NCBI GenBank assembly: GCA_937997605.1
Contig: CALLFD010000157.1
Span: 1 to 56,958 of the forward strand
Reading direction: 5' to 3'
Source of the DNA: an uncultured Collinsella sp.
GTDB taxonomy: Bacteria > Actinomycetota > Coriobacteriia > Coriobacteriales > Coriobacteriaceae
DNA: 56,958 nucleotides
Each line of letters begins with the position of its first letter. The stretch's first letter is position 1. Below, piece by piece: positions 29,997 to 37,994 of this stretch. The notes under the pieces were generated by a model. It had not been told where the DNA came from. It saw only the letters and a program-made list of their open reading frames with translations, and did not search any database. Both the position numbers and the translations under genes were made by a program.

Positions 29997-31940
29997 ATGG
30001 AACAGAGGGTCCTCGGGGGAAGATACCTCCTCAAGGATAAGGTGGGAACAGGCGGCATGGCGACCGTCTACCGTGCACAGGACCAGGTCCTCGACCGCAC
30101 GGTAGCCGTCAAGATTATGCTGCCGCAGTATGCTGGCGACGCAACCTTCGCCGCGCGCTTTAAGCAGGAGGCCCAGGCAGCAGCCGGTCTCTCCTCCCCC
30201 TATATCGTGGGCGTCTACGATTGGGGCAAGGACGGCGACACCTATTACATCGTCATGGAGTACCTGCGCGGCACCGACCTTAAGAGCGGCATCAAGAGCC
30301 ACGGCGCCCTCGACCCCAAGAAGGTCGCCCAGATCGGCTCGCAGATCAGCTCTGCGCTTTCGGTCGCCCACAAGCACGAGATCATCCACCGCGACATTAA
30401 GCCGCAGAACATCATGGTGCTGCCCGACGGCAACATCAAGGTGATGGACTTTGGCATCGCGCGCGCCAAGAACAGCCACCTCACGCAAGACAACAACGTG
30501 CTGGGAACCGCCCACTACGTCAGCCCCGAGCAGACCCGCGGTCAGGACCTCGGCCCCACCTCGGATATCTACTCGCTGGGCGTCGTGATGTACGAGTGCG
30601 CCACCGGCCGCGTTCCCTTTGACGGTGACGACGCCATCTCGGTCGCACTCAAGCAAGTCAACGAGTTGCCTATTCCGCCGAGCCAGATCAACTCCGGTGT
30701 CGACGCCGACCTTGAGCGCATTATCCTCAAGTGCATGGAGAAGGACCCGGCGAACCGCTTCCAGACGGCAGACGAGCTGCGCCAGGTGCTCAACAACTAC
30801 CTGTCCGGTCGCGCCGTCAACGTCTCCGAGCCCACGCGCATCATCGGTGCCGCGGGCGACCTGGGCGCCACCAAGACCCGTGAGCTGTCTGACTCCACGC
30901 GCGCTATGGTTCGCCCCGTATCGGGCGTAAGCGGACAGACCAACCCCCGCAGCGCCGTCTCGGGTTCCACCGGTTCCTACGAGGTCGATCAGCCCAAGTC
31001 CAACAAGAACAAGATTATCGCCGCCGTAGTCGCCGCAATCGCCGTGGTTGGCGTTGTGGTGGCCTTCGCCACCGGGCTCTTTGGGGGCGAGCAGGTTACG
31101 GTGCCCGATGTGCTTAACAAGGACCAGCAGACCGCTATCGAGCTGATCAAGGAGGCCGGCCTTGAGGTCGGAACTGTCGACCAGAGCTATAACGACGATG
31201 TCGACGAGGGCAAGGTTGCCGAGCAGACCCCCAACGGCAACACTAAGAAGCCCAAGGGCTCCAAGGTTAACCTGGTGATCTCCAAGGGCCCCAAGCCCTC
31301 CGAGAAAGTTGAGGTTCCGCAGCTCGTCGGCCTAACCAAGGACCAGGCCGAGGCCGCGCTGGCAAGCGTGGGCCTGAAGGGCAACGCAACCGAGGAGGCC
31401 AACGAGGCCGACGAAGGCCAGGTCTTTGAGCAGGGCACTGATGCCGGCAAGGAAGTCGAGAAGGGCACGACCATCTCGTATAAGGTCTCCAGCGGTCCTG
31501 ACACCACCTCCGTCCCCGATCTGACCGACATGACCGAGGCCCAGGCACGCAACGCTCTCGACATGGCCGGTTTTGGCGTCAACGTGAGCTACCAGGAGAA
31601 CGATTCCGTCACCGAGGGCACCGTCATTAGCTGGAACCCCAGCGGCAAGCAGAAGCCCGGCGCCACGATCACCGTCGTCATCGCCAAAAAGTCCGGCAAG
31701 GCCAGCGTTCCGGGCAACCTGTACGGCAAGAGCATCTCCGCCGCCGTCACCGCGCTCAACAACGCCGGATTCTACAACATCGCATTCTGCGATCAGAACG
31801 GCAACCCCGTGAGTGGCAACGAAAACGCCACCGTGACGGGCGTCTCCCCCACTGGCAAGCAGTCCACCGACAGCACGATCACGTTGACGGTTTCGCTTTC
31901 TGGCTCCGATTCGGGCGACGATTCCGGCACGACTAACTAG
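29997..31940 (+). CDS. pknB: PASTA-domain Ser/Thr kinase PknB
   Basis: A 647-residue sensor kinase of cell-wall synthesis. The cytoplasmic kinase domain has GTGGMATVYRA, Lys39, HRD 131-133 and DFG 151-153. A Ser/Thr-rich juxtamembrane region follows, then one helix (about 340-360) and four PASTA repeats (from about 366 to 640) that bind muropeptide or lipid II outside the cell. ATG at 29997 is chosen because TTAGGAG lies six bases before it; an ATG five codons upstream sits within that site. It ends the signalling operon and is followed by the hairpin at 31993. Confidence 0.96.
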   Translation: MEQRVLGGRYLLKDKVGTGGMATVYRAQDQVLDRTVAVKIMLPQYAGDATFAARFKQEAQAAAGLSSPYIVGVYDWGKDGDTYYIVMEYLRGTDLKSGIKSHGALDPKKVAQIGSQISSALSVAHKHEIIHRDIKPQNIMVLPDGNIKVMDFGIARAKNSHLTQDNNVLGTAHYVSPEQTRGQDLGPTSDIYSLGVVMYECATGRVPFDGDDAISVALKQVNELPIPPSQINSGVDADLERIILKCMEKDPANRFQTADELRQVLNNYLSGRAVNVSEPTRIIGAAGDLGATKTRELSDSTRAMVRPVSGVSGQTNPRSAVSGSTGSYEVDQPKSNKNKIIAAVVAAIAVVGVVVAFATGLFGGEQVTVPDVLNKDQQTAIELIKEAGLEVGTVDQSYNDDVDEGKVAEQTPNGNTKKPKGSKVNLVISKGPKPSEKVEVPQLVGLTKDQAEAALASVGLKGNATEEANEADEGQVFEQGTDAGKEVEKGTTISYKVSSGPDTTSVPDLTDMTEAQARNALDMAGFGVNVSYQENDSVTEGTVISWNPSGKQKPGATITVVIAKKSGKASVPGNLYGKSISAAVTALNNAGFYNIAFCDQNGNPVSGNENATVTGVSPTGKQSTDSTITLTVSLSGSDSGDDSGTTN

Positions 31941-31992
31941 TCGAGGACCCATCACCCGCAGCGGCTAGGGCCGCAAACATATTCGCTCAACG

Positions 31993-32030
31993 GCGCCCGC
32001 TTGCTCCCCCGCAAGCGGGCGCTTTATTTA
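31993..32030 (+). terminator. Terminator of pknB operon
   Basis: A twelve-base perfect stem, GCGCCCGCTTGC with its complement, has a six-base loop and is followed by TTTATTTA. Confidence 0.9.
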
Positions 32031-32061
32031 TCGACAGACCATGGCCCCTTAGCAACGCAAA

Positions 32062-32083
32062 GAGGCCCGCAAAAGCGAGCCTC
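32062..32083 (-). terminator. Terminator of sugar-catabolic operon
   Basis: Minus-strand stem GAGGC(T)CGC/GCG(G)GCCTC with a TTTT loop and a short TTT tail. It follows the stop codon at 32115 of the broken terminal gene, so it is the likely end of the frl-type operon. Confidence 0.6.
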
Positions 32084-32114
32084 CCAGGTGACAACAGAAT
32101 ATGTAATGCAGTAA

Positions 32115-32380
32115 TTACTGGCCGCAGAACTTCACCATGATCTCGACCATGGACTCTTGCCTATGGACAAAATGTCCATAGGCAAGGAGATGAAAGAGTA
32201 AGGACAACGCCCTCTAAAAGAAGGCCGTATATGAAGATTGCATATCCCTTTTGCCTTCATATACTCAAGAAGCACCCCTCGAAGCGCTCCTGAGAGGCCC
32301 CCTTGGATGCAACCCAGGGGATCCAGATTCTGGTAGACATCGGCGCAGCAAAATCCTGCCGCGCAGGCACGAACGGACAT
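32115..32380 (-). pseudogene. Truncated second PfkB-type sugar kinase
   Basis: A proper start (ATG at 32380 with TTAGGAGT upstream) opens MSVRACAAGFCCADVYQNLD. This resembles the first strand of FrlD-like PfkB kinases (compare GFGDNVVDKYEHI in the next gene). After about 23 residues the similarity stops. The sequence then runs through unrelated frame, a perfect 14-bp hairpin (32156-32186), and a residual C-terminus ending CGQ-stop at 32115. This looks like a large internal deletion in a gene that once followed the kinase at 32435. Identity of the parent rests on a short match. Confidence 0.55.
32156..32186. repeat. Perfect 14-bp hairpin
   Basis: CTTGCCTATGGACA and its exact complement flank an AAA loop. 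It lies within the broken kinase gene and has no adjacent T run. Possibly a scar or small insertion target. Confidence 0.6.
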
Positions 32381-32434
32381 CTTGACTCCTAACGCAATGC
32401 GGGGCGCCCCAAGACACCCCGCCACGACAAAAAA

Positions 32435-33307
32435 CTAGTTCTCGTAGACCAGCGGGTGGCCCCAACTGCCCTCGATCTTGCAGGTCTCCGCCGCAAAACC
32501 GGCAGCGAAGTCCAAGCTCTCGCGAATCGCGGCCTCGCCGCACTCGCCGGCCTTCTTCTTGGAAAGATAGGTGACCAAAAACGCCGTCAGCAGTGAATCG
32601 CCGGCCGCCATAGCGTCTTTGAGCTCCTCGGGCGCCACGGGCTTGATGCCCTGCTCGTAGAAGTTTTCGCCGTCATAGGCGACGGAGCCCTTGCTCCCGC
32701 GCGATGCGCATACGATTTGAGGGCCAAGGGCCTTCACCCACTCGAGCTTCGCCTTGATATCCTCCAGGGAAGCGTCGCCCATGGACATAAAGGCGTACGT
32801 CACAAATGGCGCAATCTGCCCGAAGTGCTCGTCGGTGGAGTCATCGGAGAAGTCGAAGCTGATAGGCACGCCGGCAGCCTTGATCTTGGGGAGCTCGCGC
32901 TCGGTGAAGCAGTAGTTGCCGCTGTGCACCAAATCGAAGCCGCTGACGTACTCGGCGGCGAAGCGGTCTATCACGTAGCGCATGTCGCCACGTATGCCGC
33001 CTTCATTGGAGCCCAGGAAGATACGGTCCCCGGTCTCGTCAACGGTCACGCGAGCGGCGCCGTTGACGCCCAGGACCTGCTGGCAGCGAAGAAGCTCGAC
33101 GCCCTCGTCCTCGAGCGATGCTATAACGTGCTCGGCCTCCTCATCTGATCCGAAGATTCCCATGTAGGCGCTGCGATCGACGCCGAGCTTCTTGGCGAAG
33201 ACGGCGAAGTTAACTGCATTGCCGCCGGGATACATGGTCTTGATGTGCTCGTACTTATCGACAACGTTGTCTCCAAAGCCAAGCACGCTTATAGGATAGG
33301 CTGCCAT
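32435..33307 (-). CDS. frlD: PfkB-family kinase, fructoselysine 6-kinase type
   Basis: A 290-residue ribokinase-fold enzyme that by context phosphorylates an Amadori compound such as fructoselysine at the 6-position before deglycation. It shows the N-terminal GGNAVNFAVF sugar-binding segment and the C-terminal AAGDSLLTAF anion-hole/catalytic motif, with the catalytic Asp kept although the first Gly of GAGD is Ala. ATG at 33307 with TGGAGA upstream is preferred to one four codons earlier. It lies 99 bases after the deglycase gene. E. coli FrlD is the closest relative I recognise. Exact substrate (fructoselysine, glucoselysine, other) is inferred. Confidence 0.82.
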   Translation of the reverse strand: MAAYPISVLGFGDNVVDKYEHIKTMYPGGNAVNFAVFAKKLGVDRSAYMGIFGSDEEAEHVIASLEDEGVELLRCQQVLGVNGAARVTVDETGDRIFLGSNEGGIRGDMRYVIDRFAAEYVSGFDLVHSGNYCFTERELPKIKAAGVPISFDFSDDSTDEHFGQIAPFVTYAFMSMGDASLEDIKAKLEWVKALGPQIVCASRGSKGSVAYDGENFYEQGIKPVAPEELKDAMAAGDSLLTAFLVTYLSKKKAGECGEAAIRESLDFAAGFAAETCKIEGSWGHPLVYEN

Positions 33308-33406
33308 GGTTATCTCCATTCAGGTAAACCGCCGTGGTTACGGCGAGCAGACGGGGCGCGAGGGATTCGCACGTCTCAACGCGCCTCGCGCCCCGTTTTA
33401 AAATCG

Positions 33407-34375
33407 CTAGTACTTCTCGATGCCCATGTAACGACGCACGTCCGGGTGATGGTCGAACACCTTGCCGCGAGCGGAGCGCAGCTCACAGTTCATCGCGTAG
33501 AACAGGATTGGATCAAGGAACGCGCGAACGCTCGCCGGTACTTGGTCCATGCCGTACTCCATGGCGTCGAGCACCATAAGAGTGTCGGTATGGGTCTCGA
33601 GGAATGCGAGGGCGCGCTCATCCATGGCTCGGCACTCACTAGAAGACATCTGCAGGAAGTAGAAGACTCCGGGCTCGGTCACCTCGAAGGGGCCGTGGAA
33701 GTACTCGCCGGAGTGGATATAGGCGCAGCTCTGCCACTGCATCTCCATAAGCGAGCAGATAGCGAAGCCATAGGCCTGGCTAAACACGGGACCGGACCCC
33801 AAGATATACAGGAACTTGTGGTCCTGGCACAGGGCGGCAAAACGGTCGCAGAGTTCGGCGTTGACCTTCTCGCGAGCTGCAGGCAGGATCTGGTCCATCT
33901 TGGCGATGCCTTCGTACATGTCGGCAAGGTCGGCATAACCTTCCTGCTGATCCAGGAGCTCGGAAGCGAGAGCCAAAGAGATGCCGGCGGGCACCTCCGC
34001 CTGCGGAACTCCCTCGCCCCACGGATATACCCAGCACGTCCACTCACCGTTATCGATGCCGGAACCCGCGTTGTCCGTCTGCACGATAACGGTCGCGCCC
34101 GCCGCCTTGGCGATCGAGCACGCATCGATTACCTCGGGGGTGTTGCCGGAGTGGCTGCAAGCGATGACAAGGGACTTTTCGCCCAGGCGCTTGGGACGCA
34201 TGATATCGAACTCGCGGGCGGTATACGCCTCGCTGGCAAACGTAGTCGCCTCGCGCTTGAGCAGCTCGTGGGCGGGCAGCAGGTCGATGAGGGAGCCGCC
34301 GCAGGCAACCCAGAAGACGCTATCGAAACCGTCCTTTTCAGCGATTGCGTCGGCGATAAGATCATGTGCGTTCAT
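33407..34375 (-). CDS. frlB: SIS-domain deglycase (FrlB type)
   Basis: A 322-residue enzyme with two sugar-isomerase domains that would cleave 6-phosphofructoselysine (or the glucoselysine analogue) to glucose 6-phosphate and lysine. Visible features are VACGGS, the phosphate loop SHSGNTPE, SGEYFHGPFEVTEPG with the catalytic His/Glu region, and the C-terminus DHHPDVRRYMGIEKY. The C-terminus closely follows E. coli FrlB (DHNPDERRYYG). ATG at 34375 is chosen for AAAGGAAG upstream. Confidence 0.85.
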   Translation of the reverse strand: MNAHDLIADAIAEKDGFDSVFWVACGGSLIDLLPAHELLKREATTFASEAYTAREFDIMRPKRLGEKSLVIACSHSGNTPEVIDACSIAKAAGATVIVQTDNAGSGIDNGEWTCWVYPWGEGVPQAEVPAGISLALASELLDQQEGYADLADMYEGIAKMDQILPAAREKVNAELCDRFAALCQDHKFLYILGSGPVFSQAYGFAICSLMEMQWQSCAYIHSGEYFHGPFEVTEPGVFYFLQMSSSECRAMDERALAFLETHTDTLMVLDAMEYGMDQVPASVRAFLDPILFYAMNCELRSARGKVFDHHPDVRRYMGIEKY

Positions 34376-34475
34376 TGTTATTCTTCCTTTCGATACGGCG
34401 GACGAATCCGCCAACGTTTACTGCGAGTCTTCTCGTCAAGCGTGTTGACTTCCCCACGCGAATGGGAGCTACGCG

Positions 34476-35333
34476 CTAGTCGACAAAATACCTCTCGAAG
34501 GCGTCCATGTTGTGCCGGTCCGCTGCTGCGGGATCATCGAAATACCTTCCATCGGTGATCTCCTGGCCAAGATAGCCCTCGAACCCATGCGCGTTGAGGA
34601 CGCGTACGAAATCGTCCATACTGTGCTTTCCATCGCCCCAAACCAGATGGCCATATGGGTCGCCATCAATGAAGCGCATGTTCCTTATGGCACCATCGCC
34701 AAACTCGGCAAACCACTCTTCAAGGCTCTCGCCGGCGACTCCCATAGCGGTAGTGTCCACCATTGGAGTAAGGTGCGGGCTGGCTACTTGGTCAAGCATG
34801 CGCCTGGCGTCCGCGAGTGTAACCACCAAGTTGCTCTCTTCCGGCCTCAGGCTCTCCATGCAGAGGGTCACGCCGTGCTCGCCGGCATAGTCCGCAAGAA
34901 TCGCCAAGTGCTCGGCAGAGCGCTTCCAAGCCTCCTCGCGGTCCTCGTCCCAATCGCCCCAACCGGAGTTGATGGACATATACGGGGCGCCGAGCACCTC
35001 GGCGAGCTCGATGCCGTGCTTAAAGTAAGCGAGGCTCCGCTGCGCGTGGAGGGGCTTTCTGGCAGCGTACTGCCACGGATACACCACGTTCTCCGGACAC
35101 AGGGAGCTCACGGAGAGTCCGCGGGACTCGATCTTGCGGCGAAGCTCGTCGGCCTCGAAATACCCCGTGTGGTCCAGCGTCACGTGCGGCTCGGCCGCCC
35201 AAAGCTCGATGGTTTTGAAGCCAAGGCGCTGCTGAGCATCAAGGAAGTAATCGAGCGACCACATGATGTAGTGAATGTTCATGCCGGCGACCTGCTCGCG
35301 ACGCAGACGGGGTGTGGAAGCGCTTAAATCCAT
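34476..35333 (-). CDS. frlC: Sugar isomerase/epimerase (FrlC type)
   Basis: A 285-residue TIM-barrel protein of the xylose-isomerase-like family. In E. coli the matching enzyme, FrlC, interconverts fructoselysine and psicoselysine. Metal-binding candidates are visible in IELWAAEPH, MESLRPEESN, VDTTAMG and GQEITDG. ATG at 35333 is eight bases after AGGAGG; a GTG three codons earlier is too close to it. It lies between the permease and deglycase genes in the operon. Confidence 0.82.
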   Translation of the reverse strand: MDLSASTPRLRREQVAGMNIHYIMWSLDYFLDAQQRLGFKTIELWAAEPHVTLDHTGYFEADELRRKIESRGLSVSSLCPENVVYPWQYAARKPLHAQRSLAYFKHGIELAEVLGAPYMSINSGWGDWDEDREEAWKRSAEHLAILADYAGEHGVTLCMESLRPEESNLVVTLADARRMLDQVASPHLTPMVDTTAMGVAGESLEEWFAEFGDGAIRNMRFIDGDPYGHLVWGDGKHSMDDFVRVLNAHGFEGYLGQEITDGRYFDDPAAADRHNMDAFERYFVD

Positions 35334-35345
35334 GCTGGGCACCTC

Positions 35346-36808
35346 CTACATCGGCAGTAGGCCGGAAATCACAGTCGCGACCAATCCGAACAGAACCATG
35401 AAGATAAAGAACTTCCAGATGGTCTTCCACCATTGCCCGAAGGAGATCTTCGCCACGGCAAGACCCGCGACGGTCATGCCCGCAACGGGGCTGATGGTGT
35501 TGACGGTCTGGTTCGCGAACTGCAGAGCGGTGACGGCAGCCTCGGGATTGAGGCCCATAAGCTCGGTCAGCGGGCCCATGACGGGCATGGTGAGTGCAGC
35601 GAGGCCGGAGCTGGAAGGAACCAGCAGCGAAAGCAGGCCGAGGACGATGTACATGAAGGTGGTATAGATGAAGGACGGAGCGCCCGCAAGGAGTCCGACG
35701 AGCCAGTTAAGAATAGAGTCGATGATCATTCCGCCCTCTGCGACGACCAGGATGCCGCGGACGATGCCGATGATGCAGGCTGCGTAGGCGAAGTCGGCGA
35801 TTCGCGGACGAACTCCTCCGCAATGGTCTTCTCGTCCAGGCCGCCGAGTATGCCGGCAAGAAGGCCCATGGCCAGGAACACCATGGAGATCTCGTCCATA
35901 TACCAGCCCTGGGTAACGAGGCCCCACACGATAACGCCCATGCCGACCGCGAAATCAATGAGGACGAGCTTGTGGCGAAGCGTGAACTCCTCTTCGATAG
36001 AAGCATCGGTGACAGAGAACTCGATGCGCTTCTGCTTATCGTCCTCATAGGTGATGGAGGACTTGGGATCGAGCTTGACGCGGCGCGCGTAGCGCATGGC
36101 CCAGAAAATGCCCGCGGCGGTGAAGATGACCCACAGGATGGCGCGGAGCCAAAGCTGGGGATTTCCCTCGATGCCGATAACGCCCTGGGCGATCAGCACG
36201 TTGAAAGGATCAATAGTGGATGCGCAGTAACCAAGGTTGGGGCCGAGGAAGCAGATGATGAACGCGGTCATGGAGTCATACCCGATGCTCAGCATGATGG
36301 GGATGAAGATCGCGTAGAACGGCAGCGCCTCCTCGGACATGCCGAACGTGGTGCCGCAGATCGAGAGCAGGATCATGGAGATGGGGATGATCAAGATGTC
36401 CTTGTTCTTCAGCTTCTTGATCACGCGGCTCATGCCGGCGTTTAGGGCGTTGGTCTTGGTGACGATGGCGAACGATCCGCCGATCAGCAGGACGAACGCG
36501 ACGACATCGGCCGCAGCCTGAATGCCCTTGGCGGGAGCCTGCAGGACGGCATCGATGCCCTGTCGCAGATCGACGGTCTCCCCCGTCTCCGAATCGGTGT
36601 AGACCTTGTCGACCTCTTGGTACGTTCCGGCTACGGCGACTTCTCGCTCGCCCGCGGCCGTCTGAATGGTCTGGCGGTCGAACTGACCCGATGGGACGAT
36701 CCATGTGAGCACCGCGAAGAACACGATCAGCATGAACGCGATGGTGTACACATGGGGAAGCTGGAGATGGAATCTGCGCTTGGGCTTCTCCTGTTTGGCA
36801 TCCGACAT
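35346..36808 (-). pseudogene. YfcC-family permease, frameshifted
   Basis: A membrane carrier of the YfcC/DcuC-like basic amino-acid family, about 487 residues if the frame is restored. The 5' part from ATG 36808 (AGGAGG upstream) is intact to about EEFVRE. Near 35811 one base is missing and coding continues in another frame (IADFAYAACIIGIV to the end at 35346). By position it would import the glycated amino acid in place of E. coli FrlA. A single missing G could be a real inactivating mutation or a sequencing error; all other features (RBS, promoter, operators) look functional. Confidence 0.8.
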
Positions 36809-36869
36809 TCTTAACCTCCTGCCAGAGCAACGATGCTTGCCAAAAATCCTTCACGTATAGGCAAACATC

Positions 36870-36891
36870 TTAGGTTGTTCTATGTATAACC
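36870..36891. promoter_or_regulatory. GntR operator 1
   Basis: TTAGGTTGTTCTAT followed by GTATAACCT makes a partial palindrome with AGGTT/AACCT arms. It overlaps the -10 of the operon promoter. The same 14 bases recur exactly 50 bases upstream, that is five helical turns away. Confidence 0.65.
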
Positions 36892-36911
36892 TGCATGAAG
36901 GCGTCGGTCAA
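36883..36911 (-). promoter_or_regulatory. Promoter of frl-type operon
   Basis: On the minus strand TTGACC (36911-36906) and TATACA (36888-36883) are separated by exactly 17 bases. It drives the genes starting at 36808. Confidence 0.75.
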
Positions 36912-36919
36912 GAAACATA

Positions 36920-36942
36920 TTAGGTTGTTCTATAAGTGGTAA
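36920..36942. promoter_or_regulatory. GntR operator 2
   Basis: Second copy of TTAGGTTGTTCTAT, followed by AAGTGGTAAC. It lies just upstream of the -35. With operator 1 it could allow cooperative or looped binding of the GntR protein encoded next door. Confidence 0.6.
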
Positions 36943-37005
36943 CTTTTACGCGCTAAACGGACCTGCCGCGGCAATACGAGAACAGCGCTGTGTGAGACAG
37001 AGCCG

Positions 37006-37740
37006 CTAGATATCGAAGCTGTAGCGCGAACCCACGTAGTACTGTCTGCCATAGCAGAAGCGCTCTCCGTTGGAATCGAGAAAGCCCGCGTTCATGAAGA
37101 ACAGCGGCTCCCCTACTGGGACCTTGAGCTCGCGGGCGGCATCAATTCCCGCACGGGCGATCTCCAGCCTGCAGGGATCGGACGAGCAGGGATACCTACC
37201 CGTACGCTCCCCCACGGCCTCGAATATCGAACAATTGGAGAGACCGATATCTTTGAGAAATTCGAATCCATCGACAGGATAGTAGTTGTTCTCGAACAGG
37301 ACCGGCACGCCGTCTGCGGTACGCACGCGTGAGACCAAGATGAGGTCAGAGCCTTCATCCAAGCCAAAGAAAGAAGCGAGGTCGCGATCGGCGGCAACGG
37401 TCTTGCGGGCAACGACGCGAGCGCCCGCCTTCATGCCGTTTTCAGCGCATGCTTGGGTAAAACTCTGAACATCGTCCTTCTGATGCACCTTGCGAATTAT
37501 CTTTGTCGCGGTCACAAACGTACCACGCCCCTGCCGCTTGGTGAGATACCCCTCGCCCACAAGCTCCTCTATTGCGCGGCGAACCGTGACCCTTCCCACG
37601 CCGTACATCTTAGAAAGCTCAAGTTCCGTTGGAATCTGCGAGTCAACGGGATATGTCCCCTGTTCGATATCGCTCTTAAGCAAATCGAGCACCTGTTGAT
37701 ACAGCGGGGCGGAAGAGCCCCCATCCAGATGCGCATCCAC
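37006..37740 (-). CDS. frlR: GntR/HutC-family regulator (FrlR type)
   Basis: A 244-residue repressor with an N-terminal winged helix (about 12-75; SQIPTELELSKMYGVGRVTV, then GRGTFV) and a C-terminal UTRA effector domain (RVRTADGVPVLFENNYYP, FFMNAGFLDSNGERFCYGR). It lies upstream of and in the same direction as the catabolic operon. The paired operator-like repeats between them are its likely targets, with a phosphorylated Amadori compound as likely inducer. No strong RBS stands out before the ATG at 37740. Confidence 0.85.
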   Translation of the reverse strand: MDAHLDGGSSAPLYQQVLDLLKSDIEQGTYPVDSQIPTELELSKMYGVGRVTVRRAIEELVGEGYLTKRQGRGTFVTATKIIRKVHQKDDVQSFTQACAENGMKAGARVVARKTVAADRDLASFFGLDEGSDLILVSRVRTADGVPVLFENNYYPVDGFEFLKDIGLSNCSIFEAVGERTGRYPCSSDPCRLEIARAGIDAARELKVPVGEPLFFMNAGFLDSNGERFCYGRQYYVGSRYSFDI

Positions 37741-37807
37741 AAAAACTCTCCCTTTAAGGCGTTCGCGATCTCAACGACTCCATTCTACCGCACACGGAAA
37801 AATGAGG

Positions 37808-37960
37808 TTAAACACATAGGGGCCCTGCATGTTTGAGCGGATCGGGAATCTGGTCGCTGATTTCGTCCGCATTTGCTTGCGAAAAACCAAAACGCTCCTC
37901 GCGCTTGGCGAACACGGTGAGGCCCGCCGCCTTGCACGCAGCGATCGATGATGCTCGTGT
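37808..37960 (-). pseudogene. Remnant of HAD-family phosphatase (C-terminus)
   Basis: The minus-strand frame SSIAACKAAGLTVFAKREER up to the stop at 37808 matches the last part of beta-phosphoglucomutase-like HAD hydrolases (conserved A-x-x-AG-x-x-V near the end). Upstream, at about 37961, it is joined directly to the leader and first codons of an EIIB-like gene (ACGAGCATCATCGAT where EIIB has ATGAGCATCATCGCA). It is therefore a recombination scar, not a gene. Confidence 0.6.
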
Positions 37961-37994
37961 GATGTTGGCTTCCTTCCTTTGTTTGCGAGGCGCG

